The notes below the pieces were generated by a model, which saw only the letters and a list, made by a program, of their open reading frames with translations, was not told where the DNA came from and made no database searches. Below, one piece after another: positions 8,034-14,998 of a DNA stretch of 64,000 nt. A program made the translations under genes and the position numbers. The stretch is from Microvirga sp052114605 (GTDB lineage Bacteria; Pseudomonadota; Alphaproteobacteria; Rhizobiales; Beijerinckiaceae): positions 62,001-126,000 of the forward strand of contig NZ_JBFRFB010000001.1 in the NCBI RefSeq assembly GCF_052114605.1, written 5' to 3'. Each line of letters starts with the position of its first letter. Position 1 is the stretch's first letter.

Positions 8034-9509
8034 ATGACGAAGAATTACATTGCAGGCGAATGGGTCGCCGCATCCGAGGCCGCGCCGAACCTCAACCCAT
8101 CCAACACCAATGACGTGATCGGTGACTTCGCCCGCGCCTCCGCCCGGGAGACCGAGGCCGCCATCGCGGCTGCTTACGATGCCTTCCCGGCCTGGTCGCG
8201 CTCCTCCATCCAGACCCGTCACGATATCCTCAAAAAAATCGGTGACGAGATCATCGCCCGCAAGGACGAACTCGGCCACCTGCTCTCCCGCGAAGAGGGC
8301 AAGACGCTTCCTGAGGGTATCGGCGAGGTCACCCGCGCCGGTCAGATCTTCCTCTTCTTCTCCGGTGAGTGCTTGCGGATGGCCGGCGAGAAGGTGCCCT
8401 CGGTCCGCCCCGCCATCGATGTGGAGATCACCCGCGAGGCGGTGGGCGTCGTCGGGCTCATCACTCCCTGGAACTTCCCGATTGCCATCCCGGCCTGGAA
8501 GATCGCCCCGGCCTTGGCCTACGGCAACACCGTGGTGTTCAAGCCCGCCGAGCTGGTGCCGGGTTCCGCCCATGCCTTGTCCGAGATCATCATCCGTGCC
8601 GGCGTGCCGGCGGGCGTGTTCAATCTGGTGATGGGCAAGGGCTCGGTCGTCGGCGAGGCGATGCTGCAAAGCCCGAAGGTTTCTGCCGTTTCCTTCACGG
8701 GCTCGGTGCCCACGGGCCGTCGGGTCGCCATGAGCGCCATCACCGCTGACCCGATGAAGAAGATACAGCTGGAGATGGGCGGCAAGAACCCGATGGTGGT
8801 GCTTGACGATGCCGACCTGAACGTGGCGGTGGAATGCGCCATCAACTCGGCCTTCTTCTCCACCGGCCAGCGCTGCACCGCCTCCTCGCGCCTGATCGTG
8901 ACGGAGGGCATCCATGACCGCTTCGTGGCGGCCATGCAGGAGCGGATGGCCAAGCTGGTGGTGGATGACGCCCTCAAGAGCGNCACGCAGATCGGCCCGG
9001 TGGTGGACCAGAGCCAGCTCGACCAGGACCTGAAATACATCAAGATCGGCCAGGAGGAGGGCGCCAGGCTCGTCGCGGGCGGTGATCTGCTGAAGCGGGA
9101 TGCGCCGGGCTTCTATCTGCAGCCGGCTCTTTTCACGGAAGTCGCCAATTCCATGCGGGTGGCGCGAGAGGAAATCTTTGGGCCGGTGGCGACCGTGATC
9201 CGGGCGAAGGACTATGACGAGGCGCTGGAACTGGCCAACGACACGCCGTTCGGCCTGTCCACAGGCATCTGCACCACGAGCCTGAAGCATGCGGGCCACT
9301 TCAAGCGCAATGCGGAAGCGGGCATGGTGATGGTGAACCTGCCGACCGCCGGCGTGGACTATCATGTGCCGTTTGGCGGCCGGAAGGGGTCGTCTTACGG
9401 GCCGCGCGAGCAGGGTCGGTATGCTCAGGAGTTCTACACCACAGTGAAGACGGCCTACACCTTCGACGGCAACGGGCCATACGTGCCGAAGACAAAGGGC
9501 AGCGAGTAG
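8034..9509 (+). CDS. Aldehyde dehydrogenase, probable 2,5-dioxovalerate (alpha-ketoglutarate semialdehyde) dehydrogenase
   Basis: The 491-residue protein is an NAD(P)-dependent aldehyde dehydrogenase with catalytic Cys281 (STGQRCTASSR), general base Glu247 (LEMGGKNP) and the TPWNFP motif in the cofactor domain. It resembles the YcbD/type III ketoglutarate semialdehyde dehydrogenases, which convert 2,5-dioxopentanoate to 2-oxoglutarate at the end of non-phosphorylative pentose, galactarate or glucarate breakdown. Its place right after a ChvE-type pentose/hexose transporter supports that role. The assembly has one undetermined base at 8983 that leaves one residue (about 317) unknown. The exact substrate is inferred. 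Confidence 0.82.
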   Translation: MTKNYIAGEWVAASEAAPNLNPSNTNDVIGDFARASARETEAAIAAAYDAFPAWSRSSIQTRHDILKKIGDEIIARKDELGHLLSREEGKTLPEGIGEVTRAGQIFLFFSGECLRMAGEKVPSVRPAIDVEITREAVGVVGLITPWNFPIAIPAWKIAPALAYGNTVVFKPAELVPGSAHALSEIIIRAGVPAGVFNLVMGKGSVVGEAMLQSPKVSAVSFTGSVPTGRRVAMSAITADPMKKIQLEMGGKNPMVVLDDADLNVAVECAINSAFFSTGQRCTASSRLIVTEGIHDRFVAAMQERMAKLVVDDALKSXTQIGPVVDQSQLDQDLKYIKIGQEEGARLVAGGDLLKRDAPGFYLQPALFTEVANSMRVAREEIFGPVATVIRAKDYDEALELANDTPFGLSTGICTTSLKHAGHFKRNAEAGMVMVNLPTAGVDYHVPFGGRKGSSYGPREQGRYAQEFYTTVKTAYTFDGNGPYVPKTKGSE

Positions 9510-9524
9510 GTTTTGCGCACCGTC

Positions 9525-9547
9525 ATGGCCGGGCTTGTCCCGGCCAT
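9525..9547. repeat. Palindromic genomic repeat
   Basis: A 9-bp perfect stem (ATGGCCGGG / CCCGGCCAT) with loop CTTGT follows the aldehyde dehydrogenase gene. Similar palindromes, related in layout though not identical, recur at about 16.44-16.77 kb and 26.12 kb. It may also act as a weak terminator. Confidence 0.6.
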
Positions 9548-9613
9548 ACACATCATTTTTCAGTAACGGCCACGATTGTTGGAACCTGGATCGGGGTCGC
9601 CCGTTTCCGCTCA

Positions 9614-10012
9614 ATGAAGCCGCGACGCGAGATCCTCAATCGGCCTGTCGTCCTCCTTGTCGAGGATGAATCTCTCGTGCGGCTGACTCAGGTCGAGATC
9701 CTCAAGGATGCCGAGTTCTGGGTGGTCGAGGCTCAGGATGCGGATGAGGCGTTCGATCTCCTGAAAAGTCGCCCCGATATCAGTGCCGTTCTCACGGATG
9801 TGAACATGCCCGGCTCCATTGACGGGTTCGAGTTCGCCCGTCTCGTCCGGCAAGGCTGGCCGGATGTCGGCGTGCTGGTGATCTCCGGAAAAGTTGCCCC
9901 CAAACCGGGCGACCTGCCGATAGGCGCTCAATTTCTGCAAAAGCCCGTGAGGCCTAAGGATTTGGTGGAAGCACTCAAGCAGGTCATGGCCTCCAAGAAG
10001 CTCGATGCATGA
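9614..10012 (+). CDS. Stand-alone response-regulator receiver protein
   Basis: The 132-residue CheY-like protein consists of one receiver domain: acidic pocket E17/D18, phospho-acceptor Asp62 (TDVNMPG), a switch Ser at about 91, and Lys110 in FLQKPVRP. There is no output domain. Single-domain regulators of this kind are common in Hyphomicrobiales and often pair with orphan histidine kinases; no kinase is near. The ATG at 9614 has no strong Shine-Dalgarno sequence. Confidence 0.85.
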   Translation: MKPRREILNRPVVLLVEDESLVRLTQVEILKDAEFWVVEAQDADEAFDLLKSRPDISAVLTDVNMPGSIDGFEFARLVRQGWPDVGVLVISGKVAPKPGDLPIGAQFLQKPVRPKDLVEALKQVMASKKLDA

Positions 10013-10075
10013 TCAGGTGAATGCGCCTGGACCGGCGTCTGGCAGCTTGTGGATCGGGTCACGAAGGGGTGAGTC

Positions 10076-10318
10076 ATGACAAGGCCGAAGATGGGTTTTG
10101 GCGGCCGTCATGTGCCGCTGCCCCGCTCCAGATTGTTGAGGATTTCGCTCGGTGTCGCCCTGGTGACGGGTGGACTTCTCGGCTTCCTGCCGATCCTCGG
10201 CTTCTGGATGATTCCGCTCGGGATCATCATTCTCTCGATCGATCTGGCGATAGCCCGCCGTTTTCGTCGCAGAACCGTCGTCTGGTGGGGGCGCAGACAA
10301 AGAAAGAGGCGGATCTGA
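10076..10318 (+). CDS. Small membrane protein of unknown function
   Basis: The 80-residue protein has a basic N-terminus, two closely spaced hydrophobic segments (about residues 24-40 and 43-57) with a GFLPILGFWMIPLG hinge, and an Arg-rich cytoplasmic tail (RRFRRR, RRQRKRR). By the positive-inside rule this is a helical hairpin with both ends in the cytoplasm. Short proteins of this layout (PGPGW-like) are widespread in alphaproteobacteria. The ATG lies 7 nt after AGGGGTG-like purine sequence. Confidence 0.6.
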   Translation: MTRPKMGFGGRHVPLPRSRLLRISLGVALVTGGLLGFLPILGFWMIPLGIIILSIDLAIARRFRRRTVVWWGRRQRKRRI

Positions 10319-10345
10319 GAAGACCCGCCTCGCTCTCAAAAGGGT

Positions 10346-10822
10346 TCAGGAGGGAAGGCGTCCCTCCGGGGTGTATTGATCGACCGCATTAGGCAGCTCC
10401 TTCGACAGGCGTGAAAGAAGTTCCTCGCGCGAAAGTCCGGTCTGTTGCGTCAATGTATTGAGAACATCCGGTCCGATGGCTTGTTCGAGCTGCGTGGGTG
10501 CGATGTCCTTGTTGGGACCCGTGCCGACCCAGGAATCCGCAACATCGCCCTGACCGCTCTGGCGGAAGCTGTCGAGCAGTTCCCCAAGCCCACCGCCGAG
10601 AAGGCCACCGGCGCCTGCGCCTGCGCCACCAAGTCCGCCTAGCAACCCGCCAAGGCCGCCGAGGCCGCCAAGGCCACCCTGCTGTTGCGGCTGCCCGGGA
10701 AGGTTGGGATCGGCAGAAGCCTGACCGCCGCGCAGCATTTCCGAAATCTTGTCACGATTCTGATAGCCTGCAATGGCAAGAAGCCCAAGAAGGGCAGTCA
10801 TGGAAGGGAATCCGCGGCTCAT
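10346..10822 (-). CDS. YidB/DUF937-family protein
   Basis: The 158-residue protein has an N-terminal helix (MSRGFPSMTALLGLLAIAGY), a flexible Gly-Leu-rich centre (repeats of GGLGG about residues 50-80) and a C-terminal YidB/DUF937 helical domain (about 85-150; SWVGTGPNKDIAPTQLEQAIG). The function of the family is not known. The start at 10822 is chosen because AGGAGG lies just upstream; an in-frame start 21 codons earlier lacks this. A GGAAC-N17-CGTT element lies upstream, which suggests control by the general stress sigma factor EcfG. Confidence 0.8.
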   Translation of the reverse strand: MSRGFPSMTALLGLLAIAGYQNRDKISEMLRGGQASADPNLPGQPQQQGGLGGLGGLGGLLGGLGGAGAGAGGLLGGGLGELLDSFRQSGQGDVADSWVGTGPNKDIAPTQLEQAIGPDVLNTLTQQTGLSREELLSRLSKELPNAVDQYTPEGRLPS

Positions 10823-10850
10823 GTCACTCCTCCTGTGTTGACCGGAAACG

Positions 10851-10876
10851 AACGACTTGGCGGCGAAATCGGTTCC
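10851..10876 (-). promoter_or_regulatory. EcfG-type (general stress) promoter of the yidB-like gene
   Basis: On the minus strand GGAAC (10876-10872) and CGTT (10854-10851) are separated by 17 nt and lie about 30-50 nt upstream of the yidB-like start. GGAAC-N16/17-CGTT is the consensus of the alphaproteobacterial EcfG sigma factor. An EcfG-like gene lies 2.4 kb away at 13307. Confidence 0.6.
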
Positions 10877-10977
10877 GCTAAGCAACGCTGAAGCAGTGTT
10901 GTTTCAGAAGTACTTCGGGCTGGCATGACATGCGAACTGACCGTGCTAGAAAACAAGGTGAGGCGAGGGTAGGCGCG

Positions 10978-11901
10978 ATGATTGTCGTGTTCGGATCGAT
11001 CAATATGGATCTCGTCGCCAAGGTGCGCAGCATTGCGCGCCCGGGCGAAACGGTTCTGTCCCGGCGGGCCGACAGCTTCTTCGGCGGCAAGGGCGCCAAT
11101 CAAGCGGTCGCGGCCGCGCGTGCCGGAAGGGTGCCCGTCGCCATGGTGTCCGCCGTCGGCGACGATCCGTTCGGGCAGGCCTGCCTGACCAACCTCAAGG
11201 ATCAGGGCATCGACATTGCCGCTGTGCGGATCAGCAACGAGCCGACCGGATGCGCCTTTATCGCCGTCGATGACGCGGGCGAGAATGCGATCACCGTCGC
11301 GAGCGGAGCCAATATGGCCGTCCGCTCCGTGGATATGACCGATGAGCTTCTTTTAAAGGCATCGGTACTGGTGCTTCAGATGGAAGTGCCTCTGCCGGAA
11401 AATCTCGATGCGGCGGCCCGGGCGCGACGGGCAGGCGTAAAGGTCATCTGGAATTTCGCACCCGTGCCGGATGGAGCCGAACGCGACACGATTGCCGAAT
11501 TGCTGGCAAGGACCGACGTGCTTGTCGTCAACGAGCATGAGGCTTCGTCCATCGCCGCCATGATCGGGGAAAACGTAGATGAGGATTGTCTCAAGGCTGG
11601 GCGCATCATCGCCGCCTCGTTCGGGACGACGTGCATCGTCACGGCGGGTGCGCGGGGCGCTTACGCCATCGATCCCGATGGCACGCAGACCCACGCAGCC
11701 ACCCGCTCCATCATCCCTGTCGATACGACGGGTGCCGGAGATACCTTCGTCGGTGTTCTTACGAGTGGGCTGGCGGAGAGCCTGCCGATCGATGCGGCCA
11801 TGCGGCGCGCCTGTTCTGCTGCATCGCTCGCATGCCTTGCATCCGGCGCGCAGGCCGGCATGCCGATGCGTGCGGCTATCGACGAAGCGCTCAGGGCTTA
11901 A
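10978..11901 (+). CDS. rbsK: Ribokinase
   Basis: The 307-residue PfkB-family kinase has the N-terminal FGSINMDLV, the FFGGKGANQAVAAARAG signature and the C-terminal DTTGAGDTFVGVL motif with the catalytic Asp and anion-hole Gly residues. It phosphorylates ribose (or a related sugar) to the 5-phosphate before the pentose phosphate pathway. The start at 10978 is preferred to an upstream in-frame ATG (10930) because the conserved N-terminus begins here. Its stop shares a TTAA with the stop of the convergent isomerase gene (4-nt overlap). Other PfkB sugar kinases cannot be fully excluded. Confidence 0.88.
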   Translation: MIVVFGSINMDLVAKVRSIARPGETVLSRRADSFFGGKGANQAVAAARAGRVPVAMVSAVGDDPFGQACLTNLKDQGIDIAAVRISNEPTGCAFIAVDDAGENAITVASGANMAVRSVDMTDELLLKASVLVLQMEVPLPENLDAAARARRAGVKVIWNFAPVPDGAERDTIAELLARTDVLVVNEHEASSIAAMIGENVDEDCLKAGRIIAASFGTTCIVTAGARGAYAIDPDGTQTHAATRSIIPVDTTGAGDTFVGVLTSGLAESLPIDAAMRRACSAASLACLASGAQAGMPMRAAIDEALRA

Positions 11902-13148
11902 GCGAGGCTCTGCGGAATGACGCGCGTGAGGCTGCCCGTTGCCGGGAAGAGCGGGATGAGGCATGCCTGAAGCGCGTGGTAGAGATCGGGCTTGCCGGTG
12001 AAGACAGTCGATGCCGGCGCGAGATCTTCCGTCAATTCAGGTCGCCAGCCGCCATGCACATGATCGATGAGGTGGTTCTGCGCGAAGCTCCATGCCTGCC
12101 GATACCATTGCTCATGGAAGTCGCTGGGCCGGTGTTCGATGAGGAACGATGCCGCGCCGATGGCCTCCGCGCAGGGCCACCAGAGTTTTTCCGGACGTCT
12201 CGGCTGATCGTTCCAATCGAGCGCATAAAAGAAGCCGCCCCTCTGACGGTCCCATCCGAGTTCGATGGATTGCCGGAACAACTCACTTGCTGCATCCGGC
12301 ATCCAGGCATGGCGCTCGCCTCCTAAACTCCAGAGCTGAAGAAGAAGCCGCGCCCATTCGAGCCAGTGGCCCGGCGTCGTGCCGTAGGGCCGGAACATGT
12401 CGGACCCGCGATATTCCTTGTCGAGGCTCCAATCGGCGTTGAAATGCTCCGCAACGCGGTAACCGAGAGAAGCGGCGTGGCGCCCGATGATGAGGCTTGC
12501 AATGCGCTCGGCCCTGTCGAGATAAATGCGCTCGCCCGTGGCTTCATATGCAGCCATCAAGGCTTCCGTCAGGTGCATGTTGGAGTTCTGGCCGCGATAG
12601 GCGCTCAACGGCGACCAGTCGCGAGCGAATTCCTCACGCACCGCCCCATGCCGCTCCTCCCAAAACCGCTCGTCGATCACCTGCGATATATCCGCCAGGA
12701 GCGTGTCGGCGAGCGGATGGCCGACGACCTTGGCGCTCGAAGCGGCAAGGAGGACGAAGGCATGTCCATAAGCCTGTTTCGTGTCGTCCTGCGGGCCATC
12801 GTTGTCGAGCGACCAGAGATAGCCGCCGTGCTGCGCATCGCGATGGCCGTTCCAGAGATCGCTCATGCCGTGATCGACGATCGTATCGCAGCCGGGCCTG
12901 CCCAGCAGATGGCCGATGGCGAAGCAATGCACCATGCGTGTGGTGCTGTGGATCTGGCGTAGCGGATTGGATCGGTTCAGCGGTTTTCCGGAATCAGCGA
13001 GATTGTAGAAACCGCCCTCGGGATTGATGAGTCCTGGCTGGAAAAAATCGAACAGGTCATTAACCTGCTCCAGAAGCCATTGCCTGTGGAATCTGTTCGC
13101 TTTCCAGCTTGAGCCGGTGGGTGGAAGGACCGGAAATGTATCTGCCAT
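11898..13148 (-). CDS. N-acylglucosamine 2-epimerase (AGE) family sugar isomerase
   Basis: The 416-residue protein is an (alpha/alpha)6-barrel enzyme of the AGE family, which includes N-acetylglucosamine 2-epimerase, YihS aldose-ketose isomerase and mannose isomerase. Visible conserved sites include the early RxxHSTTRMVH segment, the GGYLWSLD turn, QNSNMHLTEAL, and the C-terminal KLWWPCAEAIGA and HGGW blocks. Length and context (ribokinase neighbour, sugar transporters) fit a mannose/fructose-type isomerase. The start MADTFPVL at 13148 follows GAGAGG; an in-frame start at 13202 lacks one. The exact sugar is unknown. Confidence 0.82.
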   Translation of the reverse strand: MADTFPVLPPTGSSWKANRFHRQWLLEQVNDLFDFFQPGLINPEGGFYNLADSGKPLNRSNPLRQIHSTTRMVHCFAIGHLLGRPGCDTIVDHGMSDLWNGHRDAQHGGYLWSLDNDGPQDDTKQAYGHAFVLLAASSAKVVGHPLADTLLADISQVIDERFWEERHGAVREEFARDWSPLSAYRGQNSNMHLTEALMAAYEATGERIYLDRAERIASLIIGRHAASLGYRVAEHFNADWSLDKEYRGSDMFRPYGTTPGHWLEWARLLLQLWSLGGERHAWMPDAASELFRQSIELGWDRQRGGFFYALDWNDQPRRPEKLWWPCAEAIGAASFLIEHRPSDFHEQWYRQAWSFAQNHLIDHVHGGWRPELTEDLAPASTVFTGKPDLYHALQACLIPLFPATGSLTRVIPQSLA

Positions 13149-13306
13149 GGGGAAAGCCTCTCGAACGCTTCCGCTCGCACACAGAATAGTGATTCCCCGC
13201 ATCCAAGGGGAGTGAGACCTTCGATGCGGTCGGATGACGCACTTTCTATAGGCGAATTGTCACTCCAGGTATTCAAATCTCAAAACTGTGCCCCAGATAA
13301 TCCGGC

Positions 13307-14029
13307 ATGCCCGATACATTGAAATCCACTCCTTCGATCACTCATTCGGACAGCCCCGCTGCGGCCCTGAGCGCGGGCGTCCGGCTTCATCTCGGCAAGC
13401 AGCTCCGCGCCCTCTATGGGGACCCCGCGGAGAGCAAGCTCCCACGGGACTTGGCGAAGCTCGCCGAGCGCGTGTCCCAGGTTATCCGCGCCCATACGGA
13501 GCCGGTGGACCAGGCTTTCGTGGATGGCGTCATGGATGCCCTGCCGAACCTGCGCGCCTTCGCCTTGTCCCTGACGGGGAAGCTCGATCAGGCCGAGGAC
13601 CTGGTTCAGGATACGGTGCTGAAAGCCCTGACAAAGCAGGATACTTTCGAGTCCGGCACGAACCTTCAGGCCTGGCTCTTCACCATCCTGCGCAACGGCT
13701 TCTACTCGACCCACCGCAAGACGAGCCGTGAGGTCGAGGACGGAGACGGCAGCCATGCGGCAAGCATGGTCGCGATTCCGGATCAGGAAGACAAGCTCGC
13801 CCTGCAGGATCTCTCGACGGCTCTGGAAAAGCTGCCCCAGGAGCAGCGCGAGGCGATCATCCTCATCGGCGCGGAAGGCATGTCCTATGAGGACGCGGCC
13901 GAAGCGCTCGGCGTGAAGGTCGGCACGATCAAGAGCCGTGTGAACCGGGCTCGAAATCGCCTGGCGGAATTGATGGGAGTCGCCTCCGAGCGGCTCAGCA
14001 ATCACCACAGCGAAGCACCGAGCGCTTGA
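13307..14029 (+). CDS. EcfG-like ECF sigma factor with NepR-like N-terminal extension
   Basis: The 240-residue protein has sigma region 2 (about 72-140; LPNLRAFALSLT, DQAEDLVQDTVLKAL, AWLFTILRNGFYS) and region 4 (about 165-225; LPQEQREAIILIGAEGMSYEDAAEALGV, in part), closest to EcfG (ECF15), the general stress response sigma of alphaproteobacteria. Typical EcfG proteins are about 170-190 residues. The extra N-terminus carries LGKQLRALY (29-37) then E42...LP(45-46)..L49..L52, which matches the pattern of the anti-sigma factor NepR (IG..LR..Y....E.VP.RF..LL). No separate nepR or phyR is in the window. The start could in principle lie further downstream, but the whole frame is open and codon use is uniform. 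Confidence 0.85.
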   Translation: MPDTLKSTPSITHSDSPAAALSAGVRLHLGKQLRALYGDPAESKLPRDLAKLAERVSQVIRAHTEPVDQAFVDGVMDALPNLRAFALSLTGKLDQAEDLVQDTVLKALTKQDTFESGTNLQAWLFTILRNGFYSTHRKTSREVEDGDGSHAASMVAIPDQEDKLALQDLSTALEKLPQEQREAIILIGAEGMSYEDAAEALGVKVGTIKSRVNRARNRLAELMGVASERLSNHHSEAPSA

Positions 14030-14038
14030 TACCATTCA

Positions 14039-14063
14039 AGGCCCCGCATGCGGGGCCTTTTCT
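14039..14063 (+). terminator. Rho-independent terminator of the sigma factor gene
   Basis: A perfect GC palindrome (GGCCCCGC/GCGGGGCC) followed by TTTTCTTT lies 10 nt after the stop codon. Confidence 0.85.
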
Positions 14064-14182
14064 TTGCTGCCTAAAATATCGGCGTGATGTGATCATGCCG
14101 ATAGCGAACTTTCGCTAAGTTTCACGGTTGAGCTGACAGCTGGTGGGTGCTCGTAAGCCGCTCTTCTGCCAAGGAGGGGAGC

Positions 14183-14602
14183 ATGGAACATAGACCTCTG
14201 TCTGAATTGGGTCACGTCGCCGATCTGAAGCCCTCGCAAAAAGTCGTCCTGTCGAAACGCGAACGCCTGGACCGATGGGCTGAACTTCTCGAACGCGATC
14301 CTGAGCGCGTTCTTAGAACCCTCGATGAAATCGAATGGAAACCGAAGGCCGTCCGGCGAGCGCTGCGGGCCGATAATTCGGCTTTGACGGTCGCCTTAGA
14401 TGACCCGGTGCTACGGGAAGCAGGCTTGTTGAGCGACAAGTTCGGCGATGCCGTCGATTTCTTCCAAATCTCCGAACACGATGCACATATCGTGCTCTGC
14501 TCGTGCCATGGCGGTGAATCCATGCGCGCGGAGGAGGCGGCTCGCCGCGTGCGCGGAATTCGCTCTCCGAGCCTGTGGTCGCTTTATTTCGGCTGGCTTT
14601 GA
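14183..14602 (+). CDS. Conserved-looking hypothetical protein
   Basis: The 139-residue soluble protein has a charged helical N-terminal half (KRERLDRWAELLERDPERVLRTLDEIEW, in part; Arg/Glu rich) and a C-terminal half with two cysteines in a CSCHGGESM motif. The start is clear: AAGGAGG lies 5 nt before the ATG at 14183. No known family is recognised. The CSCH pair could bind metal or be redox-active, which is only a guess. It lies alone between a terminator and a protease gene. Confidence 0.65.
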   Translation: MEHRPLSELGHVADLKPSQKVVLSKRERLDRWAELLERDPERVLRTLDEIEWKPKAVRRALRADNSALTVALDDPVLREAGLLSDKFGDAVDFFQISEHDAHIVLCSCHGGESMRAEEAARRVRGIRSPSLWSLYFGWL

Positions 14603-14626
14603 GAGCCAGGCGGTTCTGAAGAGTTC

Positions 14627-14800
14627 TCAATCCTTGTGCGGATCGAACTCTCCAGGACCGGCCATCGCCGCCGCGAATGGGCGCGGAGTGTGATCGATGC
14701 GATCGTCTTCGCGTCGTGCCCACCTTAGATGCGGGTGTTCGTGCGTGAGGCCCTGATCCTTATCTGCGTCGTTGGTCTGGATGAGATCGACAGATTTCAT
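14627..14800 (-). CDS. Possible small hypothetical protein
   Basis: A 57-codon frame encodes a very polar, Asp/His/Arg-rich peptide (contains THEHPHLRW and FAAAMAGPGEF). A TTG at 14839 would extend it by 13 codons. No strong Shine-Dalgarno sequence is seen and no family is recognised. It is the only coding candidate in the 396-nt gap before the protease gene; the remainder of that gap (14840-14998) is AT-rich and holds a short palindrome at 14927-14941 (ATCCTTAAGAAGGAT). Confidence 0.3.
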   Translation of the reverse strand: MKSVDLIQTNDADKDQGLTHEHPHLRWARREDDRIDHTPRPFAAAMAGPGEFDPHKD

Positions 14801-14998
14801 GCCGATAAGCTTGTCCGATAGACGGCCTTGATCTGTCAATAAACAGGTCGGTTAAGTTATTAAGCCCATATCATGCGTATTCATGCTCAAAGCGGTGAAT
14901 AAATATCCAGCAAAAATCTCTTTTTCATCCTTAAGAAGGATAAAAGCGGCGCTCGCGATGTGCAGTATGAACGGAGAGGATGACTTGCGAGGATTTGT

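Noticed and set aside
8001..9614. A 537-codon frame antisense to the aldehyde dehydrogenase
   Set aside because: Product is His/Arg-rich low-complexity sequence typical of shadow frames and includes the palindromic repeat; the sense gene is clear.
13203..13306. Auto-regulatory GGAAC-N16/17-CGTT promoter before the EcfG-like gene
   Set aside because: No GGAAC element is present in this gap.
14039..14063. GC palindrome after the sigma factor gene as an operator
   Set aside because: The T-rich run directly after it fits a Rho-independent terminator better.
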